Shown piece after piece: positions 53,616-62,192 of a DNA stretch of 64,000 nucleotides. Under the pieces are notes generated by a model. It had not been told where the DNA came from. It was given only the letters and a program-made list of their open reading frames with translations, and made no database searches. Location: NCBI GenBank assembly GCA_031292275.1, contig JARLHL010000040.1:50470-114469 (forward strand), in the 5' to 3' direction. Position 1 is the stretch's first letter. Each line of letters starts with the position of its first letter. The stretch comes from Desulfocapsaceae bacterium (GTDB lineage Bacteria > Desulfobacterota > Desulfobulbia > Desulfobulbales > Desulfocapsaceae). The position numbers and the translations under genes were made by a program.

Positions 53616-54140
53616 TCAAGCGCCCCCTTTCTTATATTCTTTTTCGTCAAACGCACCTTCGGTTGCCAGCAACGTATCAATCCGCATATACACAGATTCA
53701 CGGTCGTAGCTGGTGACCGAAAAAATTCCCGTATCCATCCGTATGGCATCCATAGGGCAGGCCTCGACGCAATATCCGCAGTAAATGCACTCCAGCAGAT
53801 CAATGTCGAAACGGACCGGGACCTTCTCCGATTTACCGTCCATCCGCTCTCCTGCCTCTATCATGATGCATTTCGCCGGACAATTTGTCTGACACATGAA
53901 ACAGGCAACGCATTTTACCGAGCCGTCGTCATGGGTTGTCAGCCGGTGACGACCTCGCCAGCGCGGAGTTATCTCCGGTTTGACCTCCGGATAATGACGA
54001 ACATACAACCTGGAATTATCACAGAGATTCGACCAAAAATGGCCAAGGGTCACCCACATCCCCTTAAAGATCTCAAGGAGAAAGATCTTCTCGAGAAAAC
54101 TTGAGCCCTTACGCTCCATGACTTTAATACTTGCACTCAT
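53616..54140 (-). CDS. nuoI: NADH dehydrogenase subunit NuoI, two 4Fe-4S clusters
   Basis: Ferredoxin-like subunit carrying clusters N6a and N6b, 174 residues. Two CxxCxxCxxxCP motifs are visible: CVACFMCQTNCP and CIYCGYCVEACP. AAAGGGGGTTGGC precedes the ATG at 54138-54140, just after nuoH. N-terminal amphipathic helix and a WVTLGHFW segment are as in the family. Confidence 0.96.
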   Translation of the reverse strand: MSASIKVMERKGSSFLEKIFLLEIFKGMWVTLGHFWSNLCDNSRLYVRHYPEVKPEITPRWRGRHRLTTHDDGSVKCVACFMCQTNCPAKCIMIEAGERMDGKSEKVPVRFDIDLLECIYCGYCVEACPMDAIRMDTGIFSVTSYDRESVYMRIDTLLATEGAFDEKEYKKGGA

Positions 54141-54151
54141 GCCAACCCCCT

Positions 54152-55438
54152 TTAGCTCAACGCAACCACGACAGCGCTTGTGATAAAGATGTTCAGAAGC
54201 GCCAGCGGCAAGAGCATCTTCCACCCTAATTTTTGCAATTGATCATACCGAAAGCGCGGCAGGGTCCATCGAACCCATACATAGACAAAACACATCATGA
54301 AGGTCTTGACCAGGAACGTTGCGATCTGCAGCAGGACTACCAGAATCCTGTCGGCAGCGCCCCCAGCGGCGTAAAGCCAGTAGCCGGCGAGTACCGCTTC
54401 CAGGACAATCACCATCATCCAGATAAGCCCGATATATACCTTTGCCTCAAAGACCCGGGGATCCTTGGGCCGGTCATAATGACTTTTATTATTCTTCCTG
54501 ATCCACCCGCTGAACAAGGCGGCTGCAATCGGGATGACGACCAGCAGCAACAATGCCACCGGCCTGGCATTGGCCACCAGAGTCTCCGTTGCCAGCCAGG
54601 GAATCTGATACCCGCCGAAGAACAGCGTGACGATCAATGAACTCGAGACAAACATCGCCACATACTCACCCATGAAGAACAGGGCGAATTTCATGGAACT
54701 GTATTCAATATGGAAACCCGCAACGATCTCACTTTCGCCTTCCGCCAGATCAAAAGGCGTCCTGTTAGTCTCGGCAAAGGCAGCCACAATGAAGATAATG
54801 GCGCCCAGAGGCTGCAGGACCACCCCCCACATGGGGATGAAGCCAAAGAGCAACCGTCCCTGAAAGTGGACCATCTCTCCCAGATTCACTGTCCCGTAGA
54901 CTGCCAGCAGACTGACCAGTGCCAAGCCCATGGGAATTTCGTAGCTGATGACCTGAGCCGAGGCACGTAAACCGCCAAGAACTCCATATTTATTGTGGGA
55001 GGACCAACCTGCCAGGATGATCCCGTAGACGGCAAACCCGGTAATGGCGAGAAACCAGAGGATCCCCAGATCCATCGGGATTCCCTGCATCAGGTACTGT
55101 TTTCCCTCGATCACCAGAGCGTCGGCAAAGGGCACCACGGCAAAAGAGACCAACGCACAGACAAAGACAATCAAGGGTGCCAGCACAAAATAAAATTTAT
55201 GCCGGCTGTGCCCGGGTATCACATCCTCTTTGAAAATCAGTTTGACCGCGTCAGCCAGGTTCTGAACCAGACCTGCAGCTCTAAATCCGAAAATATTGCA
55301 CCTATTTGGGCCTGCTCTGTCCTGAAAGAATGCAGCTCCCCTGCGTTCCAGCCAAACCAAGGCCGCGATAAAGCACAACGGCACAAAGGCCCCGAAAGCA
55401 ACCCGGAGAAGAACAAGTAAGATATCAAGCTGGGACAT
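54152..55438 (-). CDS. nuoH: NADH dehydrogenase subunit NuoH
   Basis: Membrane subunit that forms the quinone cavity, 428 residues with 8 or more TM helices. Motifs: WLERRGAAFFQDRAGPNRCN (loop 1), LAEGESEIVAGFHIEYSSMKFALFF with the acid residues of loop 3, and FAETNRTPFDL. It is somewhat longer than E. coli NuoH (325) because of an extra C-terminal loop (WIRKNNKSHYDRPKD region). The ATG follows GTGAGGCTACCA and overlaps the end of nuoG by 14 bases. Confidence 0.95.
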   Translation of the reverse strand: MSQLDILLVLLRVAFGAFVPLCFIAALVWLERRGAAFFQDRAGPNRCNIFGFRAAGLVQNLADAVKLIFKEDVIPGHSRHKFYFVLAPLIVFVCALVSFAVVPFADALVIEGKQYLMQGIPMDLGILWFLAITGFAVYGIILAGWSSHNKYGVLGGLRASAQVISYEIPMGLALVSLLAVYGTVNLGEMVHFQGRLLFGFIPMWGVVLQPLGAIIFIVAAFAETNRTPFDLAEGESEIVAGFHIEYSSMKFALFFMGEYVAMFVSSSLIVTLFFGGYQIPWLATETLVANARPVALLLLVVIPIAAALFSGWIRKNNKSHYDRPKDPRVFEAKVYIGLIWMMVIVLEAVLAGYWLYAAGGAADRILVVLLQIATFLVKTFMMCFVYVWVRWTLPRFRYDQLQKLGWKMLLPLALLNIFITSAVVVALS

Positions 55439-56963
55439 TGGTAGCCTCACTAGCGGTTAATTTCAGCCCTCCCTCAACGTTTGCAAACGAGGGGATCACC
55501 TTTTTGATTTCATTGACGGCATCACTCGCAGTCGCCACAGGACTGCCGAGCATACCGCAGAGCTCTACCATATCAAAATACGGCGTGTTTTTCTGCACTG
55601 CCCGGTCAAAATGCTGCAGCATCCCATCAATATTGACAAGACTTCCCGATGATTCACTATAAGAAGCCACCGGAATGGCAATCGAGGCCATTTTCGTCAG
55701 AATCCCGTCATGGGAAGTGACAGCGATGACCTTAATGGCCTCAAGCCTCTGGCGGAACTCACTGCCGGTATCATGGATGAAGAGATCATTATCGAAACTG
55801 ACCAGGACTTCAGAGCTGTTGAGCAGGCGAGTGAACGTCTCCTTGCCGGCATCTATGCCCAACAGGGAAAGTCCTGCCCGATTGGCAGACTTGTCGTCCT
55901 GTATCAACCAATTGTCGCCATCACCTTCCTTGATATATCCTTCACTGTACCCCGACAGTCTCGCTCCGACAGCTTCACTCAAGGCCTTGATAGCGGCCAT
56001 CTGCTCCAGGCTCGAATCCGGCGACACCAGAATCAGCGACTTAGGCCCCAATACTGCCCGCACCGACTGGGCGGCATAATCCCCCAGGCAATCCTTGCCA
56101 TCGACCCGGGCGGCCATTAGCCTGCCTTCGTTTTCAGCATGATAGGTAAACCGTCCTTCGTCGCAGATGAAATAACCGTTTACCTGCTCATTCAGTCTCG
56201 GTCTGAATCGGTAGATCACATCATCCTTGTATTTTTCCCGATTATGATCGATATAGATGTTGCAACCCTTGGCGCAGCCATGGCAGATCCCCTTGTCCCT
56301 GGTCAAAAACCAGGCCCTCTGGGTGAATCGAAAATCCCTGCTGGTCATGGCCCCGACCGGGCAGAGGTCCACCACATTGACGGCATAGCGATTATTCAGC
56401 GGCCGACCGGGGAATGTCTCGACCCTGGCCTCGTCGGAACGGTTGACGATACCCAGTTCTCCGGTCTTGGTAATCAGCCGGGTAAACCGGACACAGCGAG
56501 CGCAGAGCACACAGCGCTCTTGATCATGTACCACTCCGCAACCGAAATCCATCCGCTTGCCTTTGACCACTACCGGTTCCGTCATTCGGCTATCCTGCAG
56601 GTCGTAGGACATATAGTAGTCCTGCAGTGTACACTCCCCGGCCTGATCGCAGACAGGACAATCGATGGGGTGGTTGATCAGCTCGAATTCCATTATATCA
56701 TGCTGGATTTTCTTAATCTTTTCGGTATCAAGCTGGACCTTCAACCCAGGAGCGACCGGCGTCTTGCAGGCCGGGACCAGAGGCGGTCTGCCATCCTCGA
56801 TACCCACCAGACACATCCGGCAGTTTCCATCGGCGCCCAGAGCGGGATGGTAACAGAAGTGGGGGATCTCTATGCCGATGACCTTGAAAGCATCAATCAG
56901 GTTTTTACCAGACTCCACTTCAACTTCACGTCCATTAACAAAAAGTTTTACCATTTCAGCCAT
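55425..56963 (-). CDS. nuoG: NADH dehydrogenase subunit NuoG, short form
   Basis: Iron-sulfur subunit of the NADH-input arm, 512 residues against about 900 in E. coli. The N-terminal 2Fe-2S domain (MCLVGIEDGRPP, CYHPALGADGNCRMC) is followed by the His-coordinated cluster N5 (HPIDCPVCDQAGEC), the N4 motifs (CVLCARC ... CPVGAM) and a CHGCAKGC-type site like N7. The molybdopterin-like part is cut short (about 280 residues), which is common outside enterobacteria. It lies between nuoF and nuoH. Electron transfer along NADH-FMN-cluster chain to quinone should be intact. Confidence 0.95.
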   Translation of the reverse strand: MAEMVKLFVNGREVEVESGKNLIDAFKVIGIEIPHFCYHPALGADGNCRMCLVGIEDGRPPLVPACKTPVAPGLKVQLDTEKIKKIQHDIMEFELINHPIDCPVCDQAGECTLQDYYMSYDLQDSRMTEPVVVKGKRMDFGCGVVHDQERCVLCARCVRFTRLITKTGELGIVNRSDEARVETFPGRPLNNRYAVNVVDLCPVGAMTSRDFRFTQRAWFLTRDKGICHGCAKGCNIYIDHNREKYKDDVIYRFRPRLNEQVNGYFICDEGRFTYHAENEGRLMAARVDGKDCLGDYAAQSVRAVLGPKSLILVSPDSSLEQMAAIKALSEAVGARLSGYSEGYIKEGDGDNWLIQDDKSANRAGLSLLGIDAGKETFTRLLNSSEVLVSFDNDLFIHDTGSEFRQRLEAIKVIAVTSHDGILTKMASIAIPVASYSESSGSLVNIDGMLQHFDRAVQKNTPYFDMVELCGMLGSPVATASDAVNEIKKVIPSFANVEGGLKLTASEATNVPA

Positions 56964-56973
56964 GGTTTAGCCC

Positions 56974-58254
56974 TTATCCCTGTTTCACGTCGGTTTGAGC
57001 AGAGGTGCCCTGATTGACATAGGCCTCGAACTCGTGCCGGAACTTGTTCAAATAGCTGCGCACCGGCATGGTACAGGCTGCCGACAGTACGCATACGGTT
57101 TTCATCTCAATATTGTCACACAACTCAACCAATAGATCGATATCCCCCATGGTGCCTTCCCGGCGCAGGATCTTTTTCACGATTTTCAAGATCCAGCCGA
57201 GTCCCTCACGGCAGGGTGTGCACTGACCGCAGGATTCATGATGATAAAACTGGGCCAGGTTTTCCACCAGTTTGACGATGTCGACGGTCTCATCCAGGAC
57301 CACGATACCTCCTGAACCGAACATGGTCTTGTGGGCCGCCATGGATTCATAATCAAGAGTAACGGTCTTGGCATCTTCTGGAGTCAAGACCGGTGTCGAG
57401 CTTCCTCCGGGGATGATCGCTTTGAGCTTTTTGCCGTTCAGCACACCTCCTGCCACTTTTTCAATGACCTCAAGGATCGGCAGCCCCAGCGGCAATTCAT
57501 ACATCCCCGGTTTTTGCACATGACCCGATATACCGAAGAGATGCGTCCCCGGGCTCTTCTCGGTGCCGTACTGCTTATAGGCCTCCGCGCCGTTTTCGAT
57601 GATATACGGCAGCGAGGCGATGGTCTGGACGTTATTGATGATGGTCGGGCAACCGTACAGGCCTTCCACCGCCGGAAAGGGGGGTTTGCTCCTGGGCTGG
57701 CCCTTCTTTCCTTCGATGGACTCCAGCAGCGCAGTCTCCTCTCCACAGATATAGGCGCCGGCACCCCGATGCACGGTCACATCCAGTTTGAAGTCATGGC
57801 CACCGACCTTCTCGCCGAGAAACCCAGCAGAATAAGCCTCGTCAATAGCGGCCTGCAGGGCCTTCACCTGGGTGGTATACTCACCGCGGATGTAGATATA
57901 GGCATCGTGGCAGCCTATGGCATAACAGCAGATGATGATACCTTCTATCAACAGGTGCGGGTCGCGCACCAGGATAAAACGATCCTTGAAGGTGGCCGGT
58001 TCCGACTCGTCGGAGTTGACGGTCAGGTACACCGGTTTGTTGAGCCCCTTGGGGAGAAAGGACCACTTGAGACCGGCGGGAAAACCCGCACCGCCGCGCC
58101 CCCGCAGACCGCTGCTCTTCACCTCTTCGGTGACCGCCACCGGTTCCATGGCGAATAGCTTGTCAAGCCTGGAATAGGCCCCATGCTGCCTGGCCACCTC
58201 CAGCTTGTGGGCGTCCTTGATGTTGAACTTGGCACTGAGTATCTTCACTTCCAT
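56974..58254 (-). CDS. nuoF: NADH dehydrogenase subunit NuoF (NADH and FMN binding)
   Basis: Flavoprotein that takes hydride from NADH; 426 residues. FMN/NADH loop GLRGRGGAGFPAGLKWSF, acidic substrate loop NSDESEPATFKDR, the GAGAYICGEETALLESIEG segment and the C-terminal 4Fe-4S motif SCGQCTPCREG are all present. Usual length, tight with nuoE (15-base gap) upstream and nuoG downstream. With NuoE and NuoG it gives a true NADH dehydrogenase rather than a ferredoxin-linked complex I. Confidence 0.97.
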   Translation of the reverse strand: MEVKILSAKFNIKDAHKLEVARQHGAYSRLDKLFAMEPVAVTEEVKSSGLRGRGGAGFPAGLKWSFLPKGLNKPVYLTVNSDESEPATFKDRFILVRDPHLLIEGIIICCYAIGCHDAYIYIRGEYTTQVKALQAAIDEAYSAGFLGEKVGGHDFKLDVTVHRGAGAYICGEETALLESIEGKKGQPRSKPPFPAVEGLYGCPTIINNVQTIASLPYIIENGAEAYKQYGTEKSPGTHLFGISGHVQKPGMYELPLGLPILEVIEKVAGGVLNGKKLKAIIPGGSSTPVLTPEDAKTVTLDYESMAAHKTMFGSGGIVVLDETVDIVKLVENLAQFYHHESCGQCTPCREGLGWILKIVKKILRREGTMGDIDLLVELCDNIEMKTVCVLSAACTMPVRSYLNKFRHEFEAYVNQGTSAQTDVKQG

Positions 58255-58269
58255 ATCCGTACGCCCTCC

Positions 58270-58776
58270 TTATTTCAGCGTGGCCAGCAACGATTTCAGT
58301 TTATCCACGTCCATGTTCTCGTGGAATTCGCCGTTGACCTGGACAACCGGAGCGGTACCGCAGTGCCCAAGACACTCAACCTCTTCAAGACTGAACTTTC
58401 CATCCGCGCTGATCTCTCCCGGTTTGAGGCCGAGTTCGTCTTTGAGATAATCCACGATCTCCTGTTTTCCCCGGAGCCAGCAGGAGAGGGTTCGACAGAT
58501 GCAGATGTGATTTCTGCCCATCGGATGGAGATTGTACATGGTGTAGAAAGTGGCGCACTCATACACCTGGCTTGCAAAGGTACCGATACGGTCCGCAATA
58601 TAGGCTATCGCCTCTGCGCTTATCCACCCTTCCTGCTCCTGCGTCAGCCACAGGGCCGGCAGGATCATAGACTCCCTGGTCGGGTATCGCTTGACAAGAC
58701 GTTCAAATTCGGCATCCCTTTCCTGGTCATACCGGAACGGCTTTCCTGTAACAATCAGCTTCGAACGGTTGCTCAT
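58270..58776 (-). CDS. nuoE: NADH dehydrogenase subunit NuoE
   Basis: 2Fe-2S subunit of the NADH module, 168 residues. Cluster ligands: Cys in HICICRTLSCWLRG and in ECLGHCGTAPVVQVN, with the usual spacing. N-terminal helix region LVKRYPTRESMILPALWL fits thioredoxin-like NuoE. The start overlaps the nuoCD stop by 4 bases (ATGA). Confidence 0.95.
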   Translation of the reverse strand: MSNRSKLIVTGKPFRYDQERDAEFERLVKRYPTRESMILPALWLTQEQEGWISAEAIAYIADRIGTFASQVYECATFYTMYNLHPMGRNHICICRTLSCWLRGKQEIVDYLKDELGLKPGEISADGKFSLEEVECLGHCGTAPVVQVNGEFHENMDVDKLKSLLATLK

Positions 58777-60488
58777 CTGTCCAACTCCCCACCTATTATA
58801 TTGATACTGCCCAGGTTGATGACAGTATCGGCAATCATGGCTCCTTCGACCATTTCATGGAAGCCGCCCATGATATAAAAGCAGGGAGGCCGCACCTTGA
58901 CCTTATAGGGCTTCCCTGATCCGTCGGAGACAAAATGAAATCCCAACTCACCGTTTGCCGCCTCAAAGGAATCGTACCATTCACCCGGAGGCGTTTTGAC
59001 ACCTTCAAATATCAGTTTGAAATGGTTCGCCAGGCCCTCAATCTTCCCGTAAACCTGTGATTTCGGAGGCAGTGCGACCGCATGATTGTCGACGAAGATC
59101 GGCCCCTCAGGGATGGCCTTCATTGCCTGCCTGATGATCCTGATGCTCTGGAAGATCTCCTCGAAACGGATCATCAGACGATCATAAAGATCTCCTGTCG
59201 TCCCTACAGGCACCTCAAAATCAAAAGATTCGTAGTTATAATAGGGAGCATCCTTCCGCAGATCGAAGGGGACGCCGCTTGCGCGCAGGCAGGGCCCGGT
59301 ATACCCGTAAGAGAGCGCCTTTTCCTTGGGCATGATGCAGACCCCCTGGGTCCGGTCATGGACAATCCGGTTTTTGGCGATCAGTTTGAGTGAATCGGAG
59401 ACGCCCTTCTCAATATTTTTGATATGGTGATCCATATCGGCTTCCCAGCCCTCATAAAAATCCCTGTACATCCCGCCGATACGGGTAAAGGAACTGGTAA
59501 GCCGCGCCCCGGTCAGCCTGCTGATCAGGTCATAGGAAGCCTCTTTCTCGTTATAGAGGTACCAGTAGTTGGTCAGACCTCCCATATCAACCAGGTTGGC
59601 GGCAATGCAGACCAGATGATCCTGGATTCTGAAAAACTCCGAGAGAACAACCCGCATGAACTTGGTCCGCTCGGTGATCTCGACACCAAGCCACGATTCG
59701 ACGGCCTTCACATAGGCAATGTTGTTCATCAGGGCTGAACAGTAGTTGAGCCGGTCGGTAAGCGGGATGACCTGATTATAGGTCAAGCTTTCCGCCGTTT
59801 TCTCAAACCCCCGATGCAGATATCCGATCTCGTTGACGTTGGCGACGATGGTCTCGCCGTCCAGCGCTGTCAGGATCCGGATGGCGCCGTGGGTGACGGG
59901 ATGCGAGGGCCCGAGGTTTAGGAACATGATCTCGGTGTTGATGTCCTCCATCATGGACTGACTGACGCCCTTGGTGGCAAGACGGGCCTTAATCTCCTTT
60001 TCCAGGCTGTCCGTCTCATAACATATCTGTCCCTGCCTGATGTTGTAATCCCTCCGAAGAGGATGCCCTTTGAACTGCCAGTGGTTCAGAATCCGCCTGA
60101 GATCAGGATGACCGATAAAATTGATCCCGTACTGGTCATAGACTTCGCGCTCGCCCCAGTTGGCCGAATCCCACAGGGCCGTAACGGAAGGGACGCCGGC
60201 ATCCGGATCGTGCACCGGGGTCCGGACCTGGACCAACAGATTCTTCTGCCAGTTTCGCAAGGTATAGACAATGGCGAAGCGCGCCTCCTGAACAGCCGGG
60301 TACTCAAGATAGTCAATGGCAGTGACATCAAGGAGCAGGCTGAACTTGAAATCCCTTTCATTTTTCAGTCGAGTAAGCGTCTCAATAAGCTTTTCCGGCC
60401 TTACTGCCACAACCGCAGTGTCCAGAGCTATCGAGACCGCAGCCTCCGGAAAGGCGGCTTGTATTTTTTCAAGTGCCGTCGCATTCAT
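58773..60488 (-). CDS. nuoC: NADH dehydrogenase fused subunit NuoCD
   Basis: A 571-residue fusion of NuoC (about 1-180) and NuoD (about 190-571) as in E. coli. NuoC motifs: LLLDVTAIDYLEYP, ALWDSANWGEREVYDQYGI, RILNHWQFKGHPLRRDY. NuoD: FLNLGPSHPVTHGAIRILTAL, IGYLHRGFEKTAE, DRLNYCSALMNN, and a C-terminus ending GSINIIGGELDR. The quinone-site His and Tyr equivalents are kept (HP in GPSHPVTHG). It follows nuoB with one base between. The fused state is less common in this phylum than separate genes. Confidence 0.96.
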   Translation of the reverse strand: MNATALEKIQAAFPEAAVSIALDTAVVAVRPEKLIETLTRLKNERDFKFSLLLDVTAIDYLEYPAVQEARFAIVYTLRNWQKNLLVQVRTPVHDPDAGVPSVTALWDSANWGEREVYDQYGINFIGHPDLRRILNHWQFKGHPLRRDYNIRQGQICYETDSLEKEIKARLATKGVSQSMMEDINTEIMFLNLGPSHPVTHGAIRILTALDGETIVANVNEIGYLHRGFEKTAESLTYNQVIPLTDRLNYCSALMNNIAYVKAVESWLGVEITERTKFMRVVLSEFFRIQDHLVCIAANLVDMGGLTNYWYLYNEKEASYDLISRLTGARLTSSFTRIGGMYRDFYEGWEADMDHHIKNIEKGVSDSLKLIAKNRIVHDRTQGVCIMPKEKALSYGYTGPCLRASGVPFDLRKDAPYYNYESFDFEVPVGTTGDLYDRLMIRFEEIFQSIRIIRQAMKAIPEGPIFVDNHAVALPPKSQVYGKIEGLANHFKLIFEGVKTPPGEWYDSFEAANGELGFHFVSDGSGKPYKVKVRPPCFYIMGGFHEMVEGAMIADTVINLGSINIIGGELDR

Positions 60489-60489
60489 A

Positions 60490-61002
60490 TCAGTCGAGAA
60501 TCCCTTTAAAATCTTTATGGCGGTCCTTCAGCACGCTCTCGCCTTTGATCTGATCCTGGATCTTCATCAGGGCGTCCAACACTGCCTCCGGTCTAGGAGG
60601 GCAACCGGAGATGTACACGTCGACCGGAATAATGGTATCAATCCCCTGAACGGTGCAATAGTTGTCATATATACCCCCGGAGCTTGCACAGGCCCCCATG
60701 GCGACTACCCATTTCGGTTCCGGCATCTGCTCATAGATGCGTTTCAAAATCGGCGCCTGTTTATAACTGACAGTCCCGCAGACCAGCATCAGATCAGCCT
60801 GGCGCGGGGAGAAACGCACAACCTCCGCTCCCCAGCGGGAGATATCATGCTGGCTTGCTGCTGCGCTCATGAACTCAATGGCACAGCAGGCCGTTCCAAA
60901 TACCATGGGCCAGAGAGAGTACTGGCGCCCCCAGTTGACAATTGCATCAAGTTTTGTGGTGACCACCGAGTCGCCCAGACTCGCTTCGAATCCTAACGCC
61001 AA
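60490..61002 (-). CDS. nuoB: NADH dehydrogenase subunit NuoB, cluster N2
   Basis: Subunit with the terminal 4Fe-4S cluster N2, 170 residues. Ligands: tandem Cys in GTACCAIEFM, then VCGTVS region and SGCPPRPEAVLDAL; GACASSGGIYDNYC is also present. The start is a TTG at 61000-61002 (Leu in the open frame), with AGAAAGGGG 7 bases upstream and overlapping the nuoA end; no ATG suits. The frame is open much further upstream, into nuoA. Confidence 0.93.
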   Translation of the reverse strand: MALGFEASLGDSVVTTKLDAIVNWGRQYSLWPMVFGTACCAIEFMSAAASQHDISRWGAEVVRFSPRQADLMLVCGTVSYKQAPILKRIYEQMPEPKWVVAMGACASSGGIYDNYCTVQGIDTIIPVDVYISGCPPRPEAVLDALMKIQDQIKGESVLKDRHKDFKGILD

Positions 61003-61352
61003 TTGAGCACCCCTTTCTTTAAAATATAAATAAGACCCGTAAGAAGCAGGAGCATGAACGCCACCATCTCGGCAAATCCGAACCAGCCGAGCTGCCGGAG
61101 TGAAACCGCCCACGGATACATGAATACTGCCTCGATATCAAATATCAGGAACAGGATGGCGAGAAGATAGAATTTTACGCTGAATTTCTGGTCAACCGCC
61201 CCGATAACATTGCCAACCCCGCTTTCGTAGGCCTCATTTTTGATCTTCCCGGCCAGACGGGGTCCGAATATCGCCGTCGCGGTCATAAGGACCGGGACAA
61301 TAACAGCAAGTCCAATAAACACTATTGCTGAAAGAATCAGTTCCGTAGACAT
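60993..61352 (-). CDS. nuoA: NADH dehydrogenase subunit NuoA
   Basis: Three-helix membrane subunit of complex I, 119 residues. Motifs AYESGVGNVIGAVDQKFSVKFYLLAILFLIFDIEAVFMYPWAV are the core of the family, with the conserved Asp/Glu pair (FDIEAVF). The ATG follows GGTGGAGAGGGTAC, a good site, and an open frame upstream is not family-like. First gene of the operon; nuoB overlaps it by 10 bases. Confidence 0.95.
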   Translation of the reverse strand: MSTELILSAIVFIGLAVIVPVLMTATAIFGPRLAGKIKNEAYESGVGNVIGAVDQKFSVKFYLLAILFLIFDIEAVFMYPWAVSLRQLGWFGFAEMVAFMLLLLTGLIYILKKGVLNWR

Positions 61353-61419
61353 GTACCCTCTCCACCTCGTTTTTTGCTTGCAGCGCCGCCTGCAACCCAA
61401 CGGCACTGTCGACCATCCC

Positions 61420-61437
61420 TGAATGAACACCCATTCA
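61420..61437. promoter_or_regulatory. Palindrome at the nuo promoter
   Basis: TGAATG (61420-61425), six bases, and CATTCA (61432-61437) form a perfect dyad. It ends at the first base of the -10 box on the minus strand, so a bound regulator would cover the start of transcription. This is a good operator candidate for redox or energy control of nuo; the regulator is unknown. Confidence 0.45.
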
Positions 61438-61464
61438 TTAACAGTCCCCCGCCGATCCTGTCAA
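61437..61464 (-). promoter_or_regulatory. Sigma-70-like promoter for nuo operon
   Basis: Read on the minus strand: TTGACA (61464-61459) and GTTAAT (61442-61437) are 16 bases apart. The start would be near 61430, giving a leader of about 80 bases before nuoA. The perfect -35 and the lack of other good matches make this the likely main promoter. Confidence 0.55.
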
Positions 61465-62107
61465 GAAATAATTATCTTGCGCAAACAGGAACTTAGTGGC
61501 ATTGCCAATTCTAAAAACAACGCACAAACCAACCAATTTTCTGTGCATACTGTGCACATCTAATTTTCCATAACGCACGACATATCCCTCCCCCCTGCAA
61601 CAGCCATTTCCATCCAGCCGCCGCCACTCTCTTATCATCTGGCTATAACTATATGAAATTTTCCGTTACTGATACAAAAACTCTACTCAGACAAAATCAC
61701 ATGGTCAACAAGATTTCTCAGAAATTATTTGCCTACTTTGCACAAATTCCATCTGCTATGGAGGTCAGAATATCAGCCTGATGTTCGTCAGGAAACTGCA
61801 CCCCGCCATCTTCTTCTTTAATCCGTACAAACACTATTTCAACGTCTTACAGAAACAGGAGAACGCCATTCATTTCTGTGAAATCTTCCATCAGCTCAAA
61901 TTATGCTCAATATTTTTTACTCCTTTGAAGATGAGCATCAAGGTCATGAAAAATCCCCTGGGCCATGACATCCGGGTTTCAGACTGCAATCCGGGCAACT
62001 TCCACTTTATCCAATGCCCGGCACGTCGTGGAATCCGCCTGTCCTTGTAGGTGATAAACGTAGCCGTCTTCGGGTTTTCGCCGAAAGACATATCAGCCAT
62101 GAGCGGA

Positions 62108-62137
62108 TTGATAGATTGCCATCGGATGAATTACTAT
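62108..62137 (+). promoter_or_regulatory. Possible promoter for CoA-transferase gene
   Basis: TTGATA (62108-62113) is followed after 18 bases by TACTAT (62132-62137). The leader to the ATG at 62193 would be about 50 bases. Confidence 0.35.
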
Positions 62138-62192
62138 GGCGACAATTAAATGGAACTCAGGTTTAGCATCTATTATTTTCATGGAGAATACA

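Larger units (their letters stand above)
61353..62192. other. Intergenic region between nuo operon and CoA-transferase
   Basis: An 840-base divergent gap. It has the nuo promoter and palindrome near 61420-61464 and a candidate CoA-transferase promoter at 62108-62137. Small open frames at 61781-62050 (plus) and 61891-62100 (minus) lack ribosome sites and motifs and are not called. The middle part (61500-61780) shows nothing recognised. Confidence 0.4.

Noticed and set aside
61781..62100. Two small overlapping open frames on opposite strands
   Set aside because: Neither has a ribosome site or family motif; both lie in a non-coding gap between divergent genes.
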